Assembly (NCBI RefSeq): GCF_000427885.1
Contig: NZ_ATYW01000002.1
Coordinates: 81,073 to 145,072 of the forward strand
Direction: 5' to 3'
DNA: 64,000 bases
Source: Glycomyces tenuis DSM 44171
GTDB lineage: Bacteria; Actinomycetota; Actinomycetes; Mycobacteriales; Micromonosporaceae
This document shows, one piece after another, positions 42,577-50,488 of the stretch (the stretch's first letter is position 1; each line of letters opens with the position of its first letter). A program made the translations under genes and the position numbers. The notes beneath the pieces are model-generated. The model saw only the letters and a program-made list of their open reading frames with translations, was not told the origin of the DNA and ran no database searches.

Positions 42577-43854
42577 TCAGGCCCGCTGCGTCCAGCCGAC
42601 GTCGATGCGCTTGCCGAACTTGTCGAAGTAGTGCAGCGCGTCCATGTGCACGGCCACGGTGATCGGCTGCCCGGCCGAGATCGGGATGTGCGGGGGCAGC
42701 CGGAACACCAGGTCGGCGGGCTTGCGGATGGGGCCGGTGTCCTCGTCGGGGCGCCGCTCGGCGACGCCGGCGCCGAAGCCGGCGAACAGGCCGGTCAGGC
42801 GCCTGCGCGGCTTGGAGCCGTTGCGGGCGAGGTCGGGCTTGTCGCCGATCCCGTCGGGCACGATCGCGGTGGCGCCGACGTCGAGGAACACGAGGGTCTC
42901 GTGGCCGTGGTGCTCGTAGAAGCGGACGCGGCCCTGCAGGGACTGCCCGGGCTGGCCCTCGGCGACCGGAGCGAGCGCCTCGGCCCGCATGCCGACCACG
43001 ATGTTCTCGCCGTGGTAGCGGGCGACGGCCCGTCCTCGCAGGTCGTGCCACGGCAGCCTGAGCTCCTGGTCGCCGAAGTCGAGGGCGACGTAGCGGTCGA
43101 GGTAGACGTTGACGCGGGCCTCGAGCAGGTTCATGCGGGGCGTGCCGAGGAAGGCCGCGACGTACATCGTGGCGGGCCGCTCGTAGATCTCGTCGGGGGT
43201 GCCGACGTCCTGGAGGACGCCTTTGCGCAGGACGGCGACGCGGTCGGCCATCGTCAGCGCCTCGGTCTGGTCGTGGGTGACGTACAGCGTGGTGGCGTCG
43301 TGGCGGCGCACCAGCGAGGAGATCTCGGTGCGCAGCTCGGCCCTGAGTCCAATGTCGAGGTTCGAGAGCGGCTCGTCCATGAGGAACAGCTTCGGCCTGC
43401 GCACCAATGCCCGCCCCATTGCGACGCGCTGCTGCTGGCCGCCGGAGAGCTGCCCCGGCTTGCGCTCGAGCAGGTCGCTGATGCCCAATGCGCCGGCCAT
43501 ATCGCCGACCGCTTGGGGGACGCTCTGCCCGCCGTTCTTCTTGCCCAGTTTCAAGGGGAAGCCGATGTTCTCCCCGACCGACATATGCGGATAAAGCGCG
43601 AAGGTCTGGAAGATCATCGCGGCATTGCGCTCGCGCGGGGGCAGATCATTGGCGTATTCGCCGTCGAGCAGGATCTCGCCGTCCGAGGGCGCCTCGAGCC
43701 CGGCGACCATTCGGAGGACGGTGGACTTGCCGCAGCCGGACGGGCCCAGGAGCACGAGGAATTCGCCGTGGTTCACTTCCATGCTCAGCGAGTCCACGGC
43801 CAGGGTTTCGCCGGGGAACACCTTCGAGACGTTCTTCAGCGTGACAGCAGTCAC
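42577..43854 (-). CDS. MsiK/UgpC-type sugar ABC transporter ATPase
   Basis: This 425-residue ATPase is of the MalK/UgpC group. Walker A is GPSGCGKST, the Q-loop is IFQTFALYPHM, the signature LSGGQQQRVAMGRAL, Walker B LFLMDEPLSNLD and the switch His is in YVTHDQTEALTMAD. The C-terminal OB-fold half is about 50 residues longer than usual because of an insertion around RRRLTGLFAGFGAGVAERRPDED. No permease or binding protein is next to it. It is therefore probably the shared energiser of several sugar importers, as MsiK is in Streptomyces. The GTG is preceded by GGAG. Confidence 0.9.
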   Translation of the reverse strand: MTAVTLKNVSKVFPGETLAVDSLSMEVNHGEFLVLLGPSGCGKSTVLRMVAGLEAPSDGEILLDGEYANDLPPRERNAAMIFQTFALYPHMSVGENIGFPLKLGKKNGGQSVPQAVGDMAGALGISDLLERKPGQLSGGQQQRVAMGRALVRRPKLFLMDEPLSNLDIGLRAELRTEISSLVRRHDATTLYVTHDQTEALTMADRVAVLRKGVLQDVGTPDEIYERPATMYVAAFLGTPRMNLLEARVNVYLDRYVALDFGDQELRLPWHDLRGRAVARYHGENIVVGMRAEALAPVAEGQPGQSLQGRVRFYEHHGHETLVFLDVGATAIVPDGIGDKPDLARNGSKPRRRLTGLFAGFGAGVAERRPDEDTGPIRKPADLVFRLPPHIPISAGQPITVAVHMDALHYFDKFGKRIDVGWTQRA

Positions 43855-44297
43855 CGTTAACTCCAGGGGTTCAAAGGGGGACCGGTAGGTTCGCGTTCGC
43901 CGAGCGAAGCTGTTTCATCGACATGGTTGACTAGGCGTAGCTTAAGCCTTGCGGTCACACTGGGTGTCGGGGGCCACCCGTCTAGCTCGGGGTAAACCCC
44001 GGGTTACGGAAGGTGTCACCGTCTGAGCAGTGCGGATGGGCTCGGGCCTCGCCACTCTCGGGTAAGTGGACGATGGTCCGGGTATTGTAACCGGTTGCAT
44101 GGAAGTGCGCGACAAACGCATATATATCCTATAGGATCCTTCATTCAGTGAACGGTGCGATTCCGCATTCGCCGCATCACTCCCACTCTTACTCGGCGCC
44201 CCACCATTCCCTTGCCTCCCAACGAGGATCGCGAAGGCATTCCCGGCCGCCGCGCCGCACCCCGGCCCGCCGCCGCGCCCTGACTACGATCGGAGGC
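43855..44297. other. 443-bp divergent intergenic region
   Basis: This separates the MsiK-like gene and ilvA. It contains GGGGTAAACCCC near 44000, a LacI-type operator at 44086-44099, and an AT-rich segment near 44120 (around TATATATCCTATAGGATCC). A -10-like TACGAT at 44285-44290 lies seven bases before the ilvA start. I see no gene or structured RNA in it. Confidence 0.5.
44086..44099. promoter_or_regulatory. LacI-type operator
   Basis: TGTAACCGGTTGCA is a 14-mer symmetric about a central CG except at one position, the pattern of LacI/GalR-family sites. It lies about 230 bp upstream of the MsiK-like ATPase. No lacI-type gene is in the window. Confidence 0.55.
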
Positions 44298-45512
44298 GTG
44301 AACGAGCTCGTTACCCTCGCCGACATCCGCGCGGCGGCCGCCGAACTCGAAGCGGTCGTGCGCCGCACGCCCCTCGAACCCTCCCGCGACCCCGCCCTGC
44401 CGAGCGTCCACCTCAAATGCGAGAACCTCCAGCGGGCCGGCTCGTTCAAGATCCGCGGCGCCTACATGCGCGTCTCCCGCCTGTCCGCCGAGCAGCGGCG
44501 GCGCGGCGTCGTCGCGGCCTCCGCCGGCAACCACGCCCAAGGCGTCGCCCTCGCCGCCGCCACCCTCGGCATCCGGGCCACCGTCTTCATGCCCGCCGGC
44601 GCCCCGCTTCCCAAGGTCGCCGCCACCAAGGGCTACGGCGCCGACGTCATCCTCGGCGGCGCCACCGTCGACGACGCCCTCGAATCGGCCCACCGCTTCG
44701 CCGAGGAGACCGGAGCGACCCCCATCCACCCCTTCGACCACCGCGACGTCGTCGCCGGCCAGGGCACCATCGCCCTGGAGATCCTCGAGCAGCTGCCCGA
44801 GACCGCCGCCATCGTCACCGCCGTCGGCGGCGGCGGCCTGGCCGCCGGCATCGCCGCCGCCGCGAAGGAGCTGCGCCCCGACATCCGCGTCGTCGGCGTC
44901 CAGGCCGAGGGCGCCGCCGCCTACCCCGGCTCCCTCGAAGCCGGCAAGCCCGTCCGCCTCGAGGCGATGCACACCATCGCCGACGGCATCGCCGTCGGCA
45001 AACCCGGCGAGGTGCCCTTCGCGCACGTCGCCGACCTCGTCGACGAGATCGTCACCGTGACCGAGGAGGACATCAGCGTCGCCCTGCTGTCCCTGCTCGA
45101 ACGCAACAAGCTCGTCGCCGAGCCGGCCGGCGCCACCGCCTACGCCGCCCTCCTGAGCGGCGCGGCCCGCGCCGAGGGCCCCACCGTCACCGTCATCTCC
45201 GGCGGCAACATCGACCCGCTCCTGCTCATGCGCCTCATCGAGCACGGCCTCGCCGCCTCCGGCCGATACCTGCGCTGCAACCTGCGCTGCGCCGACCGGC
45301 CCGGCGCCCTCGCCTCCATCCTCGAACTCGTCGGCACCCACGGCGGCAACATCGTCGACGTCTACCACCAGCGCTCCGACCCGCGCCTGAGCGTCGGCGA
45401 GGTCTCAGTGGACCTTTCGATCGAAACGCGAGGATCCGAACACGCGACCGAAATCGTTGCGGTGCTGCGCGATGCGGGATATTTCTTGACGGTCCCTGGC
45501 TCTAGCATCTGA
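44298..45512 (+). CDS. ilvA: threonine ammonia-lyase (threonine deaminase)
   Basis: This 404-residue PLP enzyme converts threonine to 2-oxobutyrate, the first step of isoleucine synthesis. The PLP Lys is in AGSFKIRGAY, the phosphate-binding glycine loop is in TAVGGGGLAAG, and ASAGNHAQGVA is the usual Asn-His contact. A C-terminal ACT-like domain (about 325-400, RCADRPGALASILELVGTHGGNIVDVYHQR) marks the short biodegradative/regulated type. The GTG at 44298 has GGAGG only one base before it, too close, while TACGAT lies seven bases upstream. This points to a leaderless start. Confidence 0.95.
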   Translation: MNELVTLADIRAAAAELEAVVRRTPLEPSRDPALPSVHLKCENLQRAGSFKIRGAYMRVSRLSAEQRRRGVVAASAGNHAQGVALAAATLGIRATVFMPAGAPLPKVAATKGYGADVILGGATVDDALESAHRFAEETGATPIHPFDHRDVVAGQGTIALEILEQLPETAAIVTAVGGGGLAAGIAAAAKELRPDIRVVGVQAEGAAAYPGSLEAGKPVRLEAMHTIADGIAVGKPGEVPFAHVADLVDEIVTVTEEDISVALLSLLERNKLVAEPAGATAYAALLSGAARAEGPTVTVISGGNIDPLLLMRLIEHGLAASGRYLRCNLRCADRPGALASILELVGTHGGNIVDVYHQRSDPRLSVGEVSVDLSIETRGSEHATEIVAVLRDAGYFLTVPGSSI

Positions 45513-45515
45513 GCC

Positions 45516-46205
45516 ATGCAGAAAAGTCTCGAAGAACTCGTAGAACCCGGTTGGGCCAAGGCCCTCGCCCCGGTCGCCGACGACGTCGCGAAGATGGGGG
45601 AGTTCCTGCGCCAGGAGGTCGCCGCCGGGCGGCGCTACCTGCCCGCGGCCGAACACATCCTGCGCGCCTTCCAGCAGCCGTTCGACGACGTCAAGGTCAT
45701 CATCGTCGGCCAGGACCCCTACCCCACCCCCGGCCACGCCATCGGCCTGTCCTTCGCCGTCGCCCCCGACGTGCGCCCCCTGCCCAAGAGCCTGGTCAAC
45801 ATCTTCAACGAGTACCGCGACGACCTCGGCTACCCGCTGCCCGCCAACGGCGACCTCACGCCGTGGGCCGAACAGGGCGTCCTGCTCCTCAACCGCTCCC
45901 TGAGCGTCCAACCGGGTCAGCCGGCCTCCCACCGCGGCAAAGGCTGGGAGTCGGTCACCGAGCAGGCCATCACGGCGCTCGCCGAGAGGGGCGGCGCGGC
46001 CGTGGCGATCCTGTGGGGCGCCGACGCCCGCAAGCTCAAGCCGCTGCTGGGCTCCGTGCCCTCCATCGAGTCGGCGCACCCCTCGCCGCTGAGCGCCCGC
46101 CGCGGCTTCTTCGGCTCCAAGCCGTTCAGCCGCGCCAACGAGCTCCTCGTCGAGCAGGGCGGTGAGCCGGTCGACTGGCGGCTCCCGGCCTTGCAGGACG
46201 CGTGA
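45516..46205 (+). CDS. ung: uracil-DNA glycosylase
   Basis: This 229-residue family 1 glycosylase excises uracil from DNA. The water-activating Asp is in [17 protein letters not shown], and the C-terminal [17 protein letters not shown] carries the catalytic His and the minor-groove Leu loop. Length is normal for the family. TAGCAT lies seven bases before the ATG and there is no ribosome binding site. It starts three bases after ilvA ends, yet this hexamer suggests a separate leaderless transcript. Confidence 0.97.
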   Translation: MQKSLEELVEPGWAKALAPVADDVAKMGEFLRQEVAAGRRYLPAAEHILRAFQQPFDDVKVIIVGQDPYPTPGHAIGLSFAVAPDVRPLPKSLVNIFNEYRDDLGYPLPANGDLTPWAEQGVLLLNRSLSVQPGQPASHRGKGWESVTEQAITALAERGGAAVAILWGADARKLKPLLGSVPSIESAHPSPLSARRGFFGSKPFSRANELLVEQGGEPVDWRLPALQDA

Positions 46206-46228
46206 GCGCCGGAGCTACCGTTATAGGC

Positions 46229-46453
46229 GTGGAGTTCCTGGCACAGCAATTCGGACCGGACCGAGAGCAGGCCCTCGCGGGGCCGCTCGGTCTGTTCATC
46301 ACCGTGTTCCTCGTCGTCGTGACGGTCTTTCTGATCAGGGGGATGAACAAGCACGTGCGGCGCCTCAACGAGCGCCTCGATCGCGAGGCCGCCCTCGAGG
46401 CGAACGCCGCCGAGCGCACGACCGAGGGCGGCGCCGACACCGACCGCTCGTAG
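46229..46453 (+). CDS. small single-helix membrane protein
   Basis: This 74-residue protein has a GTG start preceded by TACCGT at seven bases, so it is likely leaderless. A polar N-terminus (EFLAQQFGPDREQALAG) precedes one helix (PLGLFITVFLVVVTVFLIRG) and a charged helical tail (KHVRRLNERLDREAALEANAAERT). Related short proteins are common in actinobacteria next to housekeeping genes, but the function is unknown. Confidence 0.75.
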   Translation: MEFLAQQFGPDREQALAGPLGLFITVFLVVVTVFLIRGMNKHVRRLNERLDREAALEANAAERTTEGGADTDRS

Positions 46454-46466
46454 GGGCCCGGCACCG

Positions 46467-46748
46467 ATGCCCCGAAAGAACCGTCGCCTGCGCGAACCCG
46501 AGCGCAGGCGAGGCACCGCCGCGGACTCCAGCACCGTCGAAGGGCCGGGCGGCCGCTACCAGTTCCGCCGCATCACCGGCGAGGCCGCCGAGAAGACCTA
46601 CCGCTGCCCCGGCTGCGACCTCATGATCAGACCGGGAACCCCGCATGTCGTGGCCTGGGCGGACGGCGGCGACGGCGACGACCGCCGCCACTGGCACACC
46701 GGCTGCTGGAACGCCCGCGACCGGAGGCGCCCGGGGCACTACGGGTGA
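46467..46748 (+). CDS. small Cys/His-motif protein
   Basis: This 93-residue basic protein starts thirteen bases after the membrane peptide gene. The C-terminal half carries YRCPGCDLMIRPGTPHVVAW and HWHTGCWNARD. This is a CxxC plus His/Cys array that could bind one zinc ion. Streptomyces relatives are often labelled ATP/GTP-binding protein for no good reason. The N-terminal 40 residues are Arg-rich. The function may be nucleic-acid related, but this is guessed from charge only. Confidence 0.78.
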   Translation: MPRKNRRLREPERRRGTAADSSTVEGPGGRYQFRRITGEAAEKTYRCPGCDLMIRPGTPHVVAWADGGDGDDRRHWHTGCWNARDRRRPGHYG

Positions 46749-46831
46749 AGAGGGGCGGGGTGGTGCCCGCGCACTGCAAGCTCCGACACAGCAGGTGGAT
46801 ATGACCGCCTCCCCGAGGCGATAATGCCGCC

Positions 46832-47626
46832 ATGGCTGTCATCAGATCGGCGAGCATGCTGCCCGCCCGCAGGGAAGCGATCACCCTCGAGACCGCCGAC
46901 GGGCTGAGGCTCGTCGGCGAGGTCGCCCTGCCCCTCAACGCCGAACCAGAGGCGACGATCATCTGCGTCCACCCGCTGCCCACCCACGGCGGCATGATGG
47001 ACTCCCACGTCTTCCGCAAGGCCGCCTGGCGGCTGCCCGCGCTGGCGAACCTGGCGGTCGTCCGCTTCAACACCCGCGGCACCGAATCCCAGCAGGGCAA
47101 GAGCGAAGGCGAGTTCGACAATGCCGTCGGCGAGCGTTTCGACGTCGCCGCGGCCGTCGAGCACGCCGAGTTCGCCGAGCTCCCGCGTCCCTGGCTGCTC
47201 GGCTGGTCCTTCGGGACCGACCTGACGCTGAAATACGGCCTGGAGCCGGGCGTGGAAGGCGCCGTGCTCATGTCCCCGCCGCTCCGCTACTCCACCGAGG
47301 ACGACCTCGCCAAGTGGGCCGCCGACGGCCGCCCGCTCCTGGCGCTCGTCCCCGAGAACGACGACTACCTCCAGTACCCCGAGGCCGTTCGGCGCTTCGC
47401 CGCCGTCCCCCAGGCCGAAGTGGTCGAGATCGCCGACGGCGGCCACCTGTGGGTCGGCAAGGCCGAAGAAGCGCTCGACCGGATCGTCGCCAGGATCCTC
47501 CCCGAGCGCGCCCCGCTCCCGCGCGAATGGGACGGCCCCATGGAACGCGGCGACACCTCCGCGTACGCGAACAAGACCGTCGCCGCCTTCGGAGGTTTCC
47601 TGCCGCCGCCCGACCGCGAGGAGTAG
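46832..47626 (+). CDS. alpha/beta hydrolase (KANL3/Tex30-like)
   Basis: This 264-residue hydrolase-fold protein has ATIICVHPLPTHGGMMDSHVF as the oxyanion strand, WLLGWSFGTDLTLKYGL as the nucleophile elbow (Ser of GWSFG), VPENDDYLQYPEAV as the acid loop and ADGGHLWVGKAEEALDRI for the His. A C-terminal extension ends in FGGFLPPPDREE. GATAAT lies six bases before the ATG, a leaderless promoter. Its last third lies opposite the C-terminal tail of the pseudokinase frame on the other strand. Confidence 0.88.
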   Translation: MAVIRSASMLPARREAITLETADGLRLVGEVALPLNAEPEATIICVHPLPTHGGMMDSHVFRKAAWRLPALANLAVVRFNTRGTESQQGKSEGEFDNAVGERFDVAAAVEHAEFAELPRPWLLGWSFGTDLTLKYGLEPGVEGAVLMSPPLRYSTEDDLAKWAADGRPLLALVPENDDYLQYPEAVRRFAAVPQAEVVEIADGGHLWVGKAEEALDRIVARILPERAPLPREWDGPMERGDTSAYANKTVAAFGGFLPPPDREE

Positions 47627-48953
47627 CGGACCGGACGCGGTGCTGAGCGACTAAGCAGTCGAGGAACTCGAGGATCGGTTCGGGCAGGGACGCGTCCGAG
47701 CAGTCGGTGACCGCGATGAACTCCTCGCCCTCGATGCGCCACACCAGGCGCTCGGACGGCGCCGTGTCGCCGCCGCCGGAACCGCCCTGGTAGCGCACCG
47801 TCGCCGCCACGAAGTGGTCGCCGGCGCACCAGCTGTCGACCACGGTGGCGCCTTCGAGCTGCTCGCTGATCCGCCCGCCCAGCGCCGCCTGGTCCGAGCA
47901 CACCGACGCCGAGGCCGGGTTCGTCGCCGCGTACGTCGCCAGCGCGGCCCCGCCGAGCAGCGCCCCGGTGAGCGCCACACCGGCGCTGGCGGTGCCGATC
48001 TTGCGCAGCCGCGGCCGCAGGCCCCCGCGGGGGCTCTGCCCCGGCCGGTACGGGGCGAGCTCGGTCGAGACCGACACGGTGACCGGGCGCAGCGCGCCGC
48101 GGGGCAGCAGCCCGGCGGCGATGGACGTGGCCTTGTACCCCGGGGCCCGCATCCCGCCGAGGTCGATCGCCGTGAGCTGCTCGCGCAGCGCGTCGGCGGT
48201 GGGGCGGCGGCGCGGGTCGGCGTGCAGGGCGGCGCCGATGACGTCGGTCAGCTCGGTGTCGACCCCGGGGATGTGGGGGACCGGAGCGGCGCGCAGGAGC
48301 GGGTCGGCCACGTCCTCGCGGCCCGACCGCACCCACGGCAGGCGCCCGCCGAGCGCGGCGTACAGGACGGTGGCCAGCGCGTAGACGTCGCCGGCGGGGC
48401 TGGCGGCGACCTCGCCCGCGACGGCGGCGTCGAGGTGCTCGGGGGCGGTGTAGGGGCTCGGCGGCAGCGGCGCGGCCAGGACCGGGGCGGTGACGTCGTA
48501 GGCGGTGAGCTGGAGGAGGCGCCCGGGGCCGACGAGGAGGTGCCCGGGCTGGATGGCGCCGTGGATGAGGCCCGCGCGGTGATAGACGGCGACGGCGTCG
48601 CTCAACGCGACGCCGAGGGCGCGCACCTGCCCCGCCGGCATGGGACCCTGCTCGGCGAGCAGGTCGACGAGGGTGAGCCTCGTGGCGCCGACGGCCAGGT
48701 AGGGGCGGCCGTTCTCGGTCAGCCCGACGGCACTGCACGGCGACAGGTGCGGATGGGCGGCGAGGCCGGTGAGCTTCGAGGCCCATTCGAGGAAGACTTC
48801 GCGGCGGGACCCGTCGACCCGCTCGTGGGCGACGGTGACGCACAGGAGGGTGGTGGGGTCAGTGGCGACGATGCCGCTGAAGACGCTGCAAACCGGGTCG
48901 CGATGCAGTAAACGGTCGACGGTGGCGGCGCCGACGGTCGTCATGCTCGACAT
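47268..48953 (-). CDS. membrane pseudokinase; frame extends past its natural end
   Basis: This 561-residue frame begins at an ATG with GGGAGG five bases upstream. Residues 10-265 follow the Ser/Thr kinase fold (APEHL, GDVYALATVLYAALGGRLPW). However, HRDLKPxN is replaced by HGAIQPGH (131-138), DFG by YDV (152-154), and the Gly-rich loop and ATP Lys are missing, so it cannot phosphorylate. One helix (about 322-345) leads to an extracytoplasmic domain with four Cys that ends near residue 434 (position 47652). The remaining 127 residues are Arg-rich and antisense to the hydrolase at 46832. A stop lies one frame away at 47651. The tail is probably not natural. Confidence 0.8.
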   Translation of the reverse strand: MSSMTTVGAATVDRLLHRDPVCSVFSGIVATDPTTLLCVTVAHERVDGSRREVFLEWASKLTGLAAHPHLSPCSAVGLTENGRPYLAVGATRLTLVDLLAEQGPMPAGQVRALGVALSDAVAVYHRAGLIHGAIQPGHLLVGPGRLLQLTAYDVTAPVLAAPLPPSPYTAPEHLDAAVAGEVAASPAGDVYALATVLYAALGGRLPWVRSGREDVADPLLRAAPVPHIPGVDTELTDVIGAALHADPRRRPTADALREQLTAIDLGGMRAPGYKATSIAAGLLPRGALRPVTVSVSTELAPYRPGQSPRGGLRPRLRKIGTASAGVALTGALLGGAALATYAATNPASASVCSDQAALGGRISEQLEGATVVDSWCAGDHFVAATVRYQGGSGGGDTAPSERLVWRIEGEEFIAVTDCSDASLPEPILEFLDCLVAQHRVRSATPRGRAAAGNLRRRRRSCSRTRRCRRVPWGRPIRAGAGRARGGSWRRSGRALLRPCRPTGGRRRRSRPLRPGGRRRSAERPRGTGGSRRSRGRAPGAGGRRRPTWRGRPRWSSGAAGT

Positions 48954-49298
48954 GGTCACCTCCCTCGTGGGGCTCGTCCGAGCGGCTGGCGTGATTTGCC
49001 ACCAAATGTGAGGCTATCCCATCCAATCGGTCGAGTGGTAGTCGGCCAAGGGGATGTGGCACGAACGTGTGACCGACCGGCGCCGGGCGCTCAAATCCCT
49101 GTGCGACCATGGTGCCCGATGTGTCCGCAGGGGTTCAAGTGTCGCTTTTTCGTCACGAGGAAATGCAACGATTCGGACACGAGACCCGTCCGGTGTTGAC
49201 GCTTGTGGAAAAACGTTGAAGCATCGATGACGTCTTGACCCCAGGGCTGTTGCCGTGTCCGCAGGACCGCCACGCCCGGTACGAAGGAGTACTAATAC
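48954..49298. promoter_or_regulatory. 345-bp promoter region of the sugar ABC operon
   Basis: Non-coding. It contains two imperfect 10-bp direct repeats (GTTGACGCTT at 49195-49204 and GTTGAAGCAT at 49215-49224) exactly 20 bp apart, around a run GGAAAAAC. These could be tandem regulator sites or part of the promoter. The leader ahead of 49299 has GAAGGAG before the start codon. No gene is seen. Confidence 0.4.
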
Positions 49299-50381
49299 AT
49301 GAACGTCAACCGACGGCATTTGCTGACCGGTTCCATCGGTGCCACCGCGGTCGCTCTGACCGCGTCGGCTTGCGCCTCCGAGGACGGCGGCGGCGACGGC
49401 GATGCCAAGAAGGTCGGCATCGCCATGCCCACGAAGACCTCCGAGCGCTGGATCCTCGACGGTGACAACCTCAAGGCCTCGTTCGAGGAGGAGGGCTACG
49501 AAGTCACCCTCCAATACGCCAACGACGAGGTCGACACGCAGGTCAGCCAGATTGAGACCATGGTGAGCCAGGGCCAGGACCTCCTGGTCATCGCCGCCAT
49601 CAACAACGAAGCGCTCAACGGCGTCCTGGCCCAGGCCAAAGAGCAGGACATCACCGTCATCGCCTACGACCGGCTCATTCTCGGCACCGAGGACGTCGAC
49701 TACTACGCGACCTTCGACAACCACCAGGTGGGCGTGCTCCAGGGCGGCTACATCGTCACCGCCCTCGACCTGGAGAACGCCGCGGGGCCGTTCAACATCG
49801 AGCTGTTCGCCGGTTCGCTGGACGACAACAACACCAAGTACTTCTTCGGCGGCGCGATGGAACAGCTCCAGCCCTACATCGACGAGGGCAAGCTGGTCAT
49901 CGTCTCCGGCCAGACCGACATGGAGCAGGTGGCGACCGAGCGCTGGGACGGCGCGACCGCCCAGGCCCGCATGGACGACATCCTCTCGACCCATTACGGC
50001 AGCGCGCAGGTCCACGCGGTCCTGTCGCCCTACGACGGCATCAGCCGCGGCGTCATCGCCTCCCTCGAGGGCGCCGGTTACACCCTCGAGGACCTGCCGG
50101 TCGTCACCGGCCAGGACGCCGAGGCCGAGTCCATCCAGTACATCGTCGACGGCCGCCAGACCTCGACGGTCTTCAAGGACACCCGCGAGCTGGCCGCCAC
50201 CACCGTCGACATCGCCGTCGCCGTGGCCAACGGCGACGAGCCCGAGGTCAACGACACCGAGACCTACGACAACGGCGTCAAGGTCGTGCCCTCGATGCTG
50301 CTGGAGCCCGTGAGCGTCGACATCGAGAACTACCAGGAGGTCGTGATCGACTCCGGGTACCTCGACGAGCTCCAGCAGTAG
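49299..50381 (+). CDS. chvE: ChvE-type sugar-binding lipoprotein
   Basis: This 360-residue periplasmic-type binding protein is anchored as a lipoprotein. [22 protein letters not shown] combines a Tat-like Arg pair with a lipobox. The mature protein starts [31 protein letters not shown] and has the pattern of the ChvE/XylF multiple-monosaccharide group (galactose, arabinose, xylose, glucose). The ATPase GguA and permease GguB follow. It is separated from gguA by 107 bp containing a strong hairpin, so it is probably made in excess. The exact sugar is uncertain. Confidence 0.9.
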   Translation: MNVNRRHLLTGSIGATAVALTASACASEDGGGDGDAKKVGIAMPTKTSERWILDGDNLKASFEEEGYEVTLQYANDEVDTQVSQIETMVSQGQDLLVIAAINNEALNGVLAQAKEQDITVIAYDRLILGTEDVDYYATFDNHQVGVLQGGYIVTALDLENAAGPFNIELFAGSLDDNNTKYFFGGAMEQLQPYIDEGKLVIVSGQTDMEQVATERWDGATAQARMDDILSTHYGSAQVHAVLSPYDGISRGVIASLEGAGYTLEDLPVVTGQDAEAESIQYIVDGRQTSTVFKDTRELAATTVDIAVAVANGDEPEVNDTETYDNGVKVVPSMLLEPVSVDIENYQEVVIDSGYLDELQQ

Positions 50382-50415
50382 CAGCGCCGGGCCCGCAAGC
50401 GCACCACCCTTCGAC

Positions 50416-50443
50416 GGGGCGCCCCGCCCGCGCGGGGCGCCCC
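50416..50443 (+). other. stem-loop between binding protein and ATPase genes
   Basis: GGGGCGCCCCG (50416-50426) pairs with CGGGGCGCCCC (50433-50443), an 11-bp stem with a six-base loop and no T-run. Such intercistronic stems after a binding-protein gene often stabilise its mRNA or partly terminate transcription, giving more binding protein than ATPase. Confidence 0.65.
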
Positions 50444-50488
50444 CGAACCTCTCTCAGAGCAGCATCGTGAATCCACCTAGGACCAGTC

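Noticed and set aside
43855-44297. tRNA or riboswitch in the long gap before ilvA
   Set aside because: No cloverleaf arms or T-arm GTTCGAATC-like sequence is seen, and no ilv-type leader peptide is present.
49118-49268. GTGTCCGCAGG repeated twice about 137 bp apart as a binding site
   Set aside because: Eleven-base matches at that distance can arise by chance in this composition, and no symmetry or gene relation supports it.
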